Source: Methylocella sp. (GTDB taxonomy: Bacteria > Pseudomonadota > Alphaproteobacteria > Rhizobiales > Beijerinckiaceae). Taken from it: 64,000 bases of DNA. Positions 18,224-26,838 of the stretch are shown here, one piece after another. The DNA is taken from contig JBBCGG010000001.1 of assembly GCA_037200525.1 (NCBI GenBank), positions 5,014,501 through 5,078,500 on the forward strand, read 5' to 3'. The number at the start of each line of letters is the position of its first letter. Within the stretch, counting starts at the first letter, position 1. The notes under the pieces are model-generated. The model searched no databases and had not been told where the DNA came from. It saw only the letters and a program-made list of their open reading frames with translations. Both the position numbers and the translations under genes were made by a program.

Positions 18224-18925
18224 ATGGACAGTTCAATGCACACCCCCTTCATGCGCGCTCTGACGCGGGCGCTTAATCTCAACGAGGGGCAGCGGCTCAC
18301 GAAGGCGAAGCTCGAAGCAGTCCAAGGCTGCGCGACGCCGATTGAGGCATTCGCTGAAGCGGTCGACGCGATCATCGAGCATTCAGCGGGGCCGCGCATC
18401 CCTCAGGACGCCTCCGACCGAAAAGTGGGCGAGCACACCGATTACGAAGAAATCATCGAACTGCTCGGCAGGATACGGCCAGTTGTCGCGGCGGAACTTG
18501 ACGAGAGCTACGAGCCAGCGCTCGAGTCCGGCTTCGCCAATCTCAAAGCGCTTGTTCTTTGCTGGACGCACTTCATCGGAGGTCCCGCCGCTCCCGCTTA
18601 TCACGAATATAGCGCGTACGACCTGGCGGCCAACGAGCGCATTTGTCGGATGGCGGAGGCGACGTATCCGCATAGTTTGGCGCTCGTGAAAGTGCTCCGC
18701 GCCCAACTGGAAGTCATCATTAATGCGCGGCTGGCGGTCCGCCTAAATTCGAAACTCAAACTCGCTGCCGCGCAGGCTGAGCTCGACCGCCGGCAGTGGA
18801 ACGACCGATACCCGGATATGAAGCTCCTTTGGGCGCAGCGACAAACCCCTCCGAAGCTATCGCCGTTCATGCAAAGTCTCATGGACGCGCTTGGCCTTAA
18901 CGATTGTAAGGCGGCCATAAAATGA
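18224..18925 (+). CDS. phage-cassette protein 1 (unknown), copy A
   Basis: 233 residues, largely helical, no family recognised. Two short similar segments frame it: MHTPFMRALTRALNLNEGQ near the start and SPFMQSLMDALGLNDCKAA at the end, each an FM..L..ALGLN-type motif. The middle includes ANLKALVLCWTHFIGGPAAP and AHWQ-free helical stretches (RAQLEVIINARLAVRLNSKL). It has a good ribosome site (GGAAAGAGG). Its stop overlaps the next start (ATGA). Its place before a gp13/gp14-like pair suggests a virion or assembly protein, but this is inference. Confidence 0.85.
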   Translation: MDSSMHTPFMRALTRALNLNEGQRLTKAKLEAVQGCATPIEAFAEAVDAIIEHSAGPRIPQDASDRKVGEHTDYEEIIELLGRIRPVVAAELDESYEPALESGFANLKALVLCWTHFIGGPAAPAYHEYSAYDLAANERICRMAEATYPHSLALVKVLRAQLEVIINARLAVRLNSKLKLAAAQAELDRRQWNDRYPDMKLLWAQRQTPPKLSPFMQSLMDALGLNDCKAAIK

Positions 18926-19416
18926 AACTTGAAATTGATCTGCCTCAAGCCGTCTACGACGTCGCGCTAAAAATGCGTGCGCGGGACTTCGAAGAGCTCG
19001 AAGCCGTATCGCACATGAACACGCGAGAAGACCTGGCGCGTCTGCTGTCAGAGCGCTACGGCTCGCGCGCCGACGTGTTCGCCGTTGGGCTCGACGGCAA
19101 GCCGATCGCCATCTGTGGCCTCATCGGATTTCGGCCGAACGTCGTTTCGCTGCTCTTCTTTGCGACCGAAGAGTTTCCCGCGATCGTTGCGCCGCTGACT
19201 GAATACGTCCAACGCGAGGTTTTCGCGCCGGCTGTTGCCGCTGGCGTGCATCGGATCGAATGCGGATCGATGACGTCCTATCACGGCATCCATAGTTGGA
19301 TTGAAGCGCTTGGCCTCTCTCGCGAAGCAACGGTCAAAAAATGGGGCAAGGCCGGGCAGGATTTCGACATATACGCATGGGTTTCGAATGCCGACGCGCC
19401 GAACACGATTAACTGA
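18922..19416 (+). CDS. GNAT-fold phage protein (T7 gp13-like position), copy A
   Basis: 164 residues resembling the GNAT-like 'internal virion protein / acyltransferase' that precedes the gp14-like gene in T7-type and related podoviruses. Visible features are MRARDFEELEAVSHMNTRED, then DGKPIAICGLIGFRPNVVSL and FFATEEFPAIVAPLTEYVQR. The helix-strand tail HRIECGSMTSYHGIHSWIEA and LGLSREATVKKWGKAGQDFD matches the second half of a GNAT fold. The usual acetyl-CoA loop (Q/RxxGxG/A) is not evident, so a structural role is as likely as an enzymatic one. Confidence 0.8.
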   Translation: MKLEIDLPQAVYDVALKMRARDFEELEAVSHMNTREDLARLLSERYGSRADVFAVGLDGKPIAICGLIGFRPNVVSLLFFATEEFPAIVAPLTEYVQREVFAPAVAAGVHRIECGSMTSYHGIHSWIEALGLSREATVKKWGKAGQDFDIYAWVSNADAPNTIN

Positions 19417-19456
19417 CTCGGCAAATCCAACGGTCCGCGACACGGGAGAGGTTTAG

Positions 19457-20167
19457 ATGTGCGATCCAGTCACCATTGCAGGAATAGCCCTCAGTGGCGC
19501 CGGCGCTGCAGCGAAAACGATCGGCGCTGGACAGGTGGCCGACGCCACGGCAGCTTCGCTCTCCCAAAACCTCGCCGCGCAAAATGCTCTTAATCAAGAG
19601 GCGGCGGGCGTCAACTCTCATTCGCTCGGCCTCTATAGCAATCTACAGGGCCAACAGGACGCCAAAGCTAAGTCGCTCGGCGACATGTTCGTGCAGGACG
19701 TCGCGCCAACGCAGGCCAATCCAGAGAACGAAGCGCCGGGAGGCTCGGCCAATACGCAAGCCAATGAGGCGGCGGCGCGCGCTGTGACGCAGGGTTACTC
19801 CAATCAGCAGGCTCTTTCCGGCGCTAAGCTGCGATCGTTCGGCGATGTGCTGCAGAACGATACGTTGGCCCAGCAACAGGACGCCGCGAAGATCGGCCAA
19901 ATCAACAATTTCAAGCAAGGCGATACGAGCGTCTTGGGCCTCGAGCTCAATCAAGATAGCCACGCCGGCGACGGTTGGGATCTGGCCGGTTCGCTGGCGG
20001 AAGGCCTCGGCAGTCTCGGCGTAAAGGGCGCCGCGGCCTGGAAGCTCGCTAACCCCGGCGTGACGATGCCGTTCACGCCGGGCGGCGTCGGCAGCCCCGG
20101 TTTTAGTCTATTCGGGCTTCAGGGCGGAACGCCGCCACAGTCATCTAACCCATTCGCGATCGTTTAA
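19457..20167 (+). CDS. T7 gp14-like internal virion protein, copy A
   Basis: 236 residues. The N-terminus MCDPVTIAGIALSGAGAAAK is the characteristic start of gp14-like internal virion (ejection) proteins of podoviruses. It is followed by an Ala/Gln-rich helical body (SLSQNLAAQNALNQEAAGVN, LQGQQDAKAKSLGDMF) and a C-terminal part ELNQDSHAGDGWDLAGSLAE. In phages the protein is carried in the head and helps form the DNA channel through the envelope. The last 35 residues (from GVTMPFTPGG) differ from copies B and C, although all end SNPFAIV. No other phage structural gene adjoins it here. Confidence 0.85.
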   Translation: MCDPVTIAGIALSGAGAAAKTIGAGQVADATAASLSQNLAAQNALNQEAAGVNSHSLGLYSNLQGQQDAKAKSLGDMFVQDVAPTQANPENEAPGGSANTQANEAAARAVTQGYSNQQALSGAKLRSFGDVLQNDTLAQQQDAAKIGQINNFKQGDTSVLGLELNQDSHAGDGWDLAGSLAEGLGSLGVKGAAAWKLANPGVTMPFTPGGVGSPGFSLFGLQGGTPPQSSNPFAIV

Positions 20168-20365
20168 AACGGTCGCGTTCCCGACGCTCCCTGCCCGGCG
20201 ACCGGTTTGACCGGACAGGATGTCAGCTCCGCGATTGGAATGGCCAGCCCGCCGTTCGGCATTCCGGTTGAAATCGACGCAGAGGTCGGCATTGTTGCGT
20301 AAGTGCTCCGGACATTTCGCTATCCGCCCGGCTGGAATCAACCCGCGTGGGACCGAAACCGGCCG
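20168..20365. other. intergenic, no gene seen
   Basis: The first 30 bases continue the similarity with copy C; the rest has no recognisable content. Confidence 0.4.
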
Positions 20366-20842
20366 TTAGCTCGCAGTCGTCGCATTTAGCTGTACGCGGT
20401 TGGCGACCATCTCGCGAAAGCAGTCCGCTGGCATAGTCTTTCGAGCCTCGGTAAATTTCTTTGCCATATCCCCGACGACGATTCGAAGCGGCGGGGCGTC
20501 ACTTTCGATCGCCAATGCCACCCCCTGTGCAAAGTGCTCGGATCGTTGCCATGCTCGCGGGTACCGGCCTCAAGCTCACCGAGGAGCATTTTGCGGATGC
20601 TGAAAGCCGATCTCCGTTCGCATTCCGTCGGGCTCCATGAGCGTCACCGCGATTCCTGTGCCGATCAGTTCATATTCGAGCGCTTCGGAGATCGCCTCGA
20701 GCGCATGTTTGCTCGCGCCGTAGACGCCGAGGAAGGGAAAAGGGACGGCGCCCGCGTATTGGCTGGCCGACGCGATAGTCAAGGAGCGGGCCTCTAATCG
20801 GCTCATGGCGGCGCGCCGAGCGGATGATGTCAAGTTCGCCAA
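20366..20842 (-). pseudogene. short-chain dehydrogenase/reductase remnant
   Basis: The C-terminal half of an SDR oxidoreductase. The active-site segment reads SASQYAGAVPFPFLGVYGAS followed by KHALEAISEALEYEL, giving the YxxxK motif as YGASK, then VTLMEPDGMRTEI. After a frame change near 20570 the tail reads GVALAIESDAPPLRIVVGDM and FREMVANRVQLNA to a stop at 20366. The Rossmann N-terminus with the NAD(P) glycine motif is missing. Non-functional. Confidence 0.7.
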
Positions 20843-20892
20843 AACAGCGCACCGATGGGCCTGCGCGTTGTTGGTGTGCGTGCCGCTCTTGA

Positions 20893-21204
20893 TCCTGTGG
20901 CTGCTTTGGGATTACCGGCACGACTGGCGCGGGCTATGAATTTCAAAATGATCATGGGAAGCGCCGCAGGCTGGTTACGGCAGAGGAAAACGCGCGGCTC
21001 TCGGAAGACGAAGAGCCAGTTATCGCCAGTCTTAAAGCCGACATCCCTAAGGTGATTGCGGCGTCATCTGCCGAATCTGTCCCTCGTTTGCAAGCGATTG
21101 CCGCTGACCCCAACATAGACCTCACTGCGGATTTTGCGTCCAAGGAGGCCAAGGCCCGAAGCGATGCGATCATGGCGGCTAGGGCACGCCAAACCGCGGT
21201 CTAA
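20893..21204 (+). pseudogene. possible gene fragment
   Basis: An open stretch without a start codon reads GITGTTGAGYEFQNDHGKRR, then ENARLSEDEEPVIASLKADI and PNIDLTADFASKEAKARSDA and stops at 21204. It is protein-like in composition and would need an upstream start that is lost. Family unknown. Confidence 0.35.
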
Positions 21205-21299
21205 CAGCATATTTGCGCTGTGTCCGCAGTCGCGCAGGCGAGCGTGCGATCTTTTAATCGCCTTCGAGTCCAAACTCTCTGCGCCAGTCCCGAGTCGGA

Positions 21300-22154
21300 T
21301 TAAGATGGCTTTCGCTTGAGGCCGACAGCCAAAAAGCGTTCAAGCATAGCGTTGATCTGATCGGGAACCTCAAGTGTTGAGAAATGTCCGGCGGCAAGAG
21401 TCTTCGCAATGACAACTTGCGGACAGAGCTCCCGTAAGCGATTCAGATCCCGCGCCATTTCTATTATCGGAACATCAGCAGATATATATGCCATCGGAAT
21501 CTTGCAGGCCTCCGCTGCGGGGGTCGGGTCGTAGTTTAACACAGCATTGGCTAAGGCGGAGAAGGCCACATGCTGCGGCGTTTTCTCCATCGGAGGCAGA
21601 ATGTTTTTTGTAAACATTTCCTCCGTCCGCGCCGGATCGTCGAAGGCGCCGCATAGATCCCAAGCCGACGCCCTCTCGACCGCTTTGTAGTCGGGTCCTT
21701 TGATTCCCTCCAACAAACTTCGTATGCCGTCGGCCTCCTTCAACGCTGGCGGCGACATGACGATAGAGTCTATCATCACGATCCCCGAGAAGAGAGCGGG
21801 GTGACGCCCAGTTAGTTCGAGAGCGATCGCACCACCCAGGCTATGACCGATCACCACGGGCTTTTCCAGCTTGAGCTGGCGGCATTGCCAGGCGATGTCG
21901 TCGGCGAACCCAGCCATGGTATATTCCTGCTTGGGAGCGTCGCTGGCGCCATGCCCGCGCAAGTTAATGGCGACGACGCGACGGGATTTGGCAAAGTGAG
22001 CGATCTGAGGTGTGAAGATTGTGTGATCGCCGGTCCAACCGTTGACCAGGACAATCGGCGGGCTTTCTGGAGTCTCCGGGCCGGCCTCGAAATGTGCGAG
22101 ACGGACACCATCGCGATTCAAAAGAACCGCCTTTAGTTCGCAGTCAGCAGCCAT
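21300..22154 (-). CDS. alpha/beta-hydrolase fold protein
   Basis: 284 residues from ATG 22154, which has GAGGAG 8 bases upstream; the longer frame to 22220 is less likely. The fold markers are in order: PPIVLVNGWTGDHTIFTPQI, VVAINLRGHGASDAPKQEYT, nucleophile GHSLGG, an acidic residue in YISADVPIIEMARDL, and catalytic His in AAGHFSTLEVPDQ. Similar proteins include haloalkane dehalogenase-like and acyl-esterase enzymes; substrate unknown. It is adjacent to and co-directional with the efflux gene at 22368. Confidence 0.85.
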   Translation of the reverse strand: MAADCELKAVLLNRDGVRLAHFEAGPETPESPPIVLVNGWTGDHTIFTPQIAHFAKSRRVVAINLRGHGASDAPKQEYTMAGFADDIAWQCRQLKLEKPVVIGHSLGGAIALELTGRHPALFSGIVMIDSIVMSPPALKEADGIRSLLEGIKGPDYKAVERASAWDLCGAFDDPARTEEMFTKNILPPMEKTPQHVAFSALANAVLNYDPTPAAEACKIPMAYISADVPIIEMARDLNRLRELCPQVVIAKTLAAGHFSTLEVPDQINAMLERFLAVGLKRKPS

Positions 22155-22367
22155 ATGCAAACTCCTCAAATTAAACTTCAGATGCGAATGTCCGTGGTTG
22201 ATCAGGAAAAACCGCGACAATAAGAGGCGGGATGCACTTCGCGTTGCCTACAACTGCCCATCGAGTTTTCTTTCGTGATTGATCCGCCTGGAAATCACAA
22301 TTTGGCTTAGCGAGCGGCTGCACAGATCTGTCAGTGCGATGAGCTTGGGTTTTTGCCATGAAATATA

Positions 22368-23603
22368 TCAGCGCCGGTCTGTTTGAGCTGAAACGGTGAA
22401 AGGTTCGCTCGGGCGGGCAACAAAAAGGTAAGAAATCACGGAAAGAAGCGAGAAGAGCATCATGAACGCGGCCATTGAGAGCGCCGAATGTCCATCAAAA
22501 AGAACTGTAACAAGTGCGCTAGAGCCCGCAGCCGCCGTCATCTGGAGGCATATGGCCGCGGCGCTGACAAAGCCTGCAATCTGTGGCAATGGCTGCATAG
22601 CCCCGTTCATCGCGTTCGGCGAAATCAGTCCAAAGGAGAGGGCGACCACAATCATAACTGACATGACAAGAGGGATCGGCGTCCAGCCCGCTAGCGACAC
22701 GGTCAGCAGAAGCGTTGCAGCGACGGATGAGAGCGTCAATCCGATCGTGAGCACGTGACCAGGCGATGCTCCCCAAGCGCTGAATCGGCCATCTAGGAAC
22801 GCGCCACCCATAACCGCAATTGAGCTCGCTCCGAAGATCAGGCCATACTGATCGGGCCTTAGCCCCATGACGTTCATGAAGAACAGGGAGGAGCCGGTAA
22901 TGTAGGCGAAGACAGCCCCCGCGCCGGCGGCGTTGACGAGGATATACCCGAGACAGGCACGATGCGTCAGGACGCGAAGATAGTTGCGGGCGATCACCGA
23001 GGGCATCAGGCGGTTGGCTGGATCGATTTTGGCGCTCTCGGCGAATCCCAGCGACATTGCCAACAGTAGAACGCATGCCGCGCCAAGGAAGACCAAATAT
23101 ACGATGCGCCAACCGCCAAGCGCAAGCAACGCGGCGCCAACCGTTGGCGAGATCATTGGAACAACATTTACGGCGATGACGACATAGGACATCTTAGCAC
23201 GCGCGGCCTTTCCATCGAACAGGTCCCGAACAATGGCCATGGGCATCATGCCCGCGGCACCGGCGCCTTGGACGACGCGCCAAGCTAAGAGAGCCGGCAG
23301 CGACTGGGCAAGCGCACAGCCGATGCTGGCAGTAATAACAAGCAGGCAACCGAACACCACGACGGGCTTGCGGCCAAATCGATCGGAGACGGGTCCGTAG
23401 ATGGAAAGGGCCGCGCCCAGGCTCAGCAGATAGACACTCATAGTCAAACCAACCTCTGATGGGGACGCGCCGAGTGCGGCGCCAGTGGCGGACAGGGTTG
23501 GCAAAATCATGTCGATGCCAAAGGTTGGAAGAGTAGCGAGAAGTCCCAGCAACAAAGTGAACGCAAAGGAGTTAGGATTAATACGCACGGATCCAACGTC
23601 CAA
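22368..23603 (-). CDS. Bcr/CflA-family MFS drug efflux transporter
   Basis: 411 residues with about 12 hydrophobic segments. The loop between helices 2 and 3 carries the MFS motif A as GPVSDRFGRKPVVVFG. LARRVVQG-like ARRVQ is present as LAWRVVQGAGAAGMMPMAI. GGWRIVYLVFLGAACVLLL marks the family's helix 6. Such pumps export drugs or small peptides by proton antiport. The gene is upstream of and co-directional with the hydrolase, 147 bases apart after start choice, so they may be one unit. Confidence 0.87.
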   Translation of the reverse strand: MDVGSVRINPNSFAFTLLLGLLATLPTFGIDMILPTLSATGAALGASPSEVGLTMSVYLLSLGAALSIYGPVSDRFGRKPVVVFGCLLVITASIGCALAQSLPALLAWRVVQGAGAAGMMPMAIVRDLFDGKAARAKMSYVVIAVNVVPMISPTVGAALLALGGWRIVYLVFLGAACVLLLAMSLGFAESAKIDPANRLMPSVIARNYLRVLTHRACLGYILVNAAGAGAVFAYITGSSLFFMNVMGLRPDQYGLIFGASSIAVMGGAFLDGRFSAWGASPGHVLTIGLTLSSVAATLLLTVSLAGWTPIPLVMSVMIVVALSFGLISPNAMNGAMQPLPQIAGFVSAAAICLQMTAAAGSSALVTVLFDGHSALSMAAFMMLFSLLSVISYLFVARPSEPFTVSAQTDRR

Positions 23604-23852
23604 TCACAAGCGACCCTCCTGGCATCGCCTGATGGCGAGACCGCCCGCTTTTTTTAAAGCAACGAAGGGTCGGAGTCTTAGGTTACGACTTGATGTCGCA
23701 AGGCGAATGATTGGTTACGGTCGTAATTTCAGAAATTTGAAATCCAGAACGCTGAGCGGCGGAGTTCGCCGAGGCCGTCGAAAAAGTGTTAAGTCCAAAT
23801 AAGCGCGACGGCGCTCCGCGCTAAAACGCCAGTTCGCGAAGCCGCTCAAGCG

Positions 23853-24164
23853 CTATGGCGCGAAGATTGGCGACCCCGAGCGCTGGGCCTTTTGCGGGGA
23901 GGCGCGCGGCCGCGTCTGTGACGGCCGGGAAAGAGCGGCGTGGAATGCGCAATAGCTTTCTGCGGCGCAGCCATGCCTCGCGCTCTGCCGCGTCGCGGGC
24001 TCCGCGCAAAACAGATGCCTTCGCCGATCGCCTTCATCGACTGGCCATTTGCATCGCCCCTCGCCGAGCGCCGTCAGCACCTTGAGCGGCCCGACCGCGT
24101 CCGGGTTGAAAAGACGCGTTGACGGCAGGCTCCATTGCTGTCTGTTCGGTTGATCATCGAGCAT
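23853..24164 (-). CDS. GcrA-like small regulator
   Basis: 103 residues. The Cys/His-containing core GRCKWPVDEGDRRRHLFCAE followed by SYCAFHAALS follows the C-terminal pattern of GcrA-type cell-cycle regulators (C-x-WP ... FC ... YC-x-x-H). That domain helps sigma-70 RNA polymerase recognise methylated promoters in alphaproteobacteria. The N-terminal HTH of full GcrA is absent, as in short phage-borne versions. It starts 3 bases after the stop of 24168-24860, so the two are co-translated. Confidence 0.6.
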   Translation of the reverse strand: MLDDQPNRQQWSLPSTRLFNPDAVGPLKVLTALGEGRCKWPVDEGDRRRHLFCAEPATRQSARHGCAAESYCAFHAALSRPSQTRPRASPQKAQRSGSPIFAP

Positions 24165-24167
24165 CGG

Positions 24168-24860
24168 TTACCTCCCCGCCAATAAAGCCCCTACCGAGCT
24201 GCCCGGCGTCTCTCGCTTCGTGCCGAGCAGCGCCGCAATGGCGCTCCCGACCGTCGGAGGGTTGAACCCGTGCTGCAGCCATTGGTTGCCGAGATAGGCC
24301 TGAATCGGACGGGACATGATAAGTCGTCCGATCGCCGCGGGTGCGGCTAAGGCAGCCGCAACGCTGACGGGACCGGCCACCGCCAGCCCGCCGGCACCCA
24401 AACCGCCGGAAAGAAGATGCATTGCATAAGCGCGACCAGCCGTGCTCGAATCGGGCAGCGGCTTGAGCGCAGCTTCGCCCGAGCGCGCCAAATCAGCAAA
24501 ACCGCCGATGCCTTGAGCGTAATCTAGCCGGCTGTGGCCTTTCGCCACGACGCTCTTGATCTGTGTCGGCGAGACGTAGCCTTGCGCGCCGCCGAAAATC
24601 TCGCCCATGCCCGCGCCGCGGCTGGCGTCGGGTAGCACTTGCGGCAAATTCGTATAGTCCGGCGAGCTCACGGCGCCATCGCCCTGCTCGGTAGCATCGG
24701 CTTTCCTAATAATCAGACTATGAGTCGCAATGGTCTGACTTTGATCCACATGGCTTTCCTGCGCCCGCGCAATGAACACCGGGAAAGAAAACGCCGCGGC
24801 GACGCCCGATACGACCAAACATCGCGTCATCTGACGGACCATTACTTTATGTGTCGTCAT
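24168..24860 (-). CDS. chimeric protein: signal peptide joined to phage structural-protein tail
   Basis: 230 residues. Residues 1-35 look like a signal peptide (MTRCLVVSGVAAAFSFPVFI). From about residue 80 the sequence resembles the C-terminus of large podovirus internal-virion/tape proteins: RGAGMGEIFGGAQGYVSPTQ, KGHSRLDYAQGIGGFADLAR, SGEAALKPLPDSSTAGRAYA, then a glycine/alanine-rich membrane-like stretch and SRPIQAYLGNQWLQ. The join suggests a rearrangement that fused an exported protein start to a truncated phage gene. Whether it is expressed is unknown. Confidence 0.55.
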   Translation of the reverse strand: MTTHKVMVRQMTRCLVVSGVAAAFSFPVFIARAQESHVDQSQTIATHSLIIRKADATEQGDGAVSSPDYTNLPQVLPDASRGAGMGEIFGGAQGYVSPTQIKSVVAKGHSRLDYAQGIGGFADLARSGEAALKPLPDSSTAGRAYAMHLLSGGLGAGGLAVAGPVSVAAALAAPAAIGRLIMSRPIQAYLGNQWLQHGFNPPTVGSAIAALLGTKRETPGSSVGALLAGR

Positions 24861-24895
24861 AATTCCTCATGTGTCGTCATAATTTCTCCGTATAA
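24858..24895 (-). repeat. 20-base tandem duplication containing the start codon
   Basis: On the minus strand ATTATGACGACACAT occurs twice, 20 bases apart. The first ATG (24880) opens a 7-codon frame whose TGA overlaps the second ATG (24860), preceded by GAGGA. Confidence 0.6.
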
Positions 24896-25177
24896 GAGTC
24901 GATCTGTTCACTCGGTGAGTGGAAATCACTGAATTACAGTTTTCACGAATCGCGTTTCATTGTTGAAAAACAGTCTAGCGAGCGGGGGGGGGCTGGTTAA
25001 AGCAAACAAGTTACGAATAAATGTCAATTACAAAAATACTCGTTACATGCGTAATACAACAACAAAAATCAGAAGATCCGTGGGAGTAGACCCTCTCAGG
25101 CCGGGAGTGCTCTTTGGTTTCTGAGCGATGCAGCATTTATAACGGAAGCACAGCAGCATGGATGTATTGAAAAGCTA
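24896..25177. other. AT-richer intergenic region
   Basis: About 280 bases with no gene. It includes a run of nine G near 24984 and a marked drop in GC, so it may be recently acquired or regulatory. Confidence 0.4.
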
Positions 25178-25540
25178 TGCGACTGAAAACCCTTGAGAAC
25201 GAGAACGCGCGGCTAAAGAGGCTTCTGGTGGACGCCATGCGTTGACAATGCTGCGCTGAAAGATTGCTTAAAAAATGGTGATGCCTGCGGCTGAGCGAGA
25301 AGCAGTTGGCAGCTTCGATCAGTCTTAGAAATGAGCGAAGGGCGAGTGGCAGTCAAATGTTCCGCGCGCGACGCGATGGAACGAAGGCTCGAGCCGATCG
25401 ACTGCTGCCGGATGGTGGTTCGCTACTCGATGACCCGCATGGATGACGCCAGACTGCGCGAGCGAACGAAGGCCATGGCCGCCGAGCGCGGCCCGCTCAG
25501 GGCGATGCTTTCCCTGGGATTTTCGCAAACCGAAAATTAA
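25178..25540 (+). pseudogene. IS3-family transposase remnant
   Basis: Fragments of OrfA (TLENENARLKRLLVDAMR) and OrfB (MEERRLEPIDCC-like region, then RMDDARLRERTKAMAAERG) in broken frames with several stops. They follow the IS407-type pattern (LKxLExENAxLKKLLAEAM, RPDDAELRxRLKxIAAERR). Different from the intact IS3 copies in this window. Dead. Confidence 0.6.
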
Positions 25541-25742
25541 TCGCGCGGGGCAACGCCAATCAGAGGGTGACCGGTTAGGGGAGGCTGGAGTGAGTACCGG
25601 CCTTCCCGGCCACAGCGGCCAAGGTGACGACATTTTGCGGCAGAGCCCTCGCTGTCCGCCCCAATAGCTGATGCCAAAGCGCCAAATTACTGTGTTTGCT
25701 AGAAAGAACCGAACTGCAGACCTCACCATTACTAATGGCGCG

Positions 25743-25880
25743 TCAGGGCTTCTGAACGGAATACGTCTCCGCGTGTCCTTCCAGGACATACCAGCAGTCG
25801 GCCAACAGCCCGGTCTTCGTCTTCTCGACGTGGAAGACGCGAATGACATCTGCGCCTTGGCCATAAGCGGCGGAGGGAAA
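25743..25880 (-). pseudogene. remnant of small lipoprotein gene
   Basis: On the minus strand the sequence reads AAYGQGADVIRV, then KTKTGLLADCWYVLEGHAET and YSVQKP to a stop at 25743. This corresponds to the last 40 residues of the lipoprotein at 28154-28564 (GQGADVIRLLGVEKKTGLLA, DCWYVLEGHAEIY). The N-terminus is missing. Confidence 0.7.
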
Positions 25881-26006
25881 CCCCGTGCGTCAGCGAAAGC
25901 TCTCAAATCCTAACCGGCGCGACGCGCATCACGGTGTCATCGTGTCAGGGGAGATCGCTGGTGCAAGCGGCAGGCACCCGACAAAACGCGCGCTTTTTGC
26001 TGCGCG

Positions 26007-26312
26007 TCAAAAATCAGTCTCGGCCGACGCGAGCTCGAAATGAGAGCGCCGGCGATAATCTGATCCGCTGATTTTCGTGCTTCGATCCACCGTCGATAGT
26101 GTCTCGGGAAATCTACAAAAGAAGTCTTGGGCCTTTTCAATCACGCGCAAGCGGATGGGATTGTACTTGTTGTCTAGCCCCGCGGCTATCTCATCAGAGG
26201 AGGCGCTGACAGTCGCAAATGCGACTATCCACCCCCTCGTCGACTGCTCAAACCATTTCACCTCGACTACAGCGGTCTGCTCGTTTTCGAAGAGTTTCAC
26301 AGTAAATTCCAT
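26007..26312 (-). CDS. hypothetical protein
   Basis: 101 residues from ATG 26312, which has GGAGGG upstream. The core MEFTVKLFENEQTAVVEVKW, FATVSASSDEIAAGLDNKYN and IRLRVIEKAQDFFCR looks like a small alpha-beta protein, not recognised. It is the last gene before the second attachment site. Confidence 0.55.
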   Translation of the reverse strand: MEFTVKLFENEQTAVVEVKWFEQSTRGWIVAFATVSASSDEIAAGLDNKYNPIRLRVIEKAQDFFCRFPETLSTVDRSTKISGSDYRRRSHFELASAETDF

Positions 26313-26624
26313 GCGCCCTCCGATCTCTGACTGATGGGCGAATGAGGGCGAATGCGCATAGTTCCAAAACGAGGGCGCCCAAAAAGACGCCATATTCCCG
26401 TTTGCCGTGAACGCAACCGGGTGGGCAACTATAGCCTTGCGCACCCCGGGTGAAAAATATGCTGGGAACGGAGCGCTTCACGAAGCGCGACATACAATGG
26501 ATGATCAATCTGAACGAGGCATCGATGCTCGGCGCCGACGGCAAATCATGGAGCCTCACATTAAAGATGCCGACGCTTGTGTGAGACGACTATGTGAGAC
26601 GAAACCAAAAATCAGGCTAGCTTA
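26313..26624. other. intergenic with a possible coding fragment
   Basis: A plus-strand stretch near 26461-26585 reads GTERFTKRDIQWMINLNEAS and MLGADGKSWSLTLKMP, protein-like but without a start. Otherwise nothing is seen. Confidence 0.35.
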
Positions 26625-26683
26625 TTGATTTCATTGGCGCGCCCAAGGGGAATCGAACCCCTGTTTTCGCCGTGAAAGGGCGA
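26625..26683 (-). repeat. attachment-site remnant: 3' half of tRNA-Glu(UUC), copy 2
   Basis: Same block as 7628-7683, in the same orientation. It is better preserved: on the minus strand the anticodon arm CGCCCTTTCACGGCG is present, followed by the T-arm and acceptor end with CCA. The 5' half is absent. It lies 155 bases upstream of the intact integrase. Confidence 0.87.
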
Positions 26684-26838
26684 TTACTGCCATTGGCTGC
26701 TCCTGCCTGATACCGTCCTTATCCGTATTAACATATTGCAAAATAACGTACTTGTGTTACTCTGTCTAGATCGGTATCGGCGGCTGTCGTGCAAAACATA
26801 GCAACGAACTCGTCAACGATTTTTGAGAGGTAGTCCTG

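Larger units (their letters stand above)
17855..20195 (+). repeat. phage virion cassette, copy A (long repeat)
   Basis: About 2.3 kb repeated at 49948-52290 (direct, copy C). From the promoter onward it is also repeated at 37113-39125 (inverted, copy B). The part from about 17880 to 20056 appears identical in A and C. The outermost bases and the last 35 codons of the third gene differ between copies. Confidence 0.92.
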
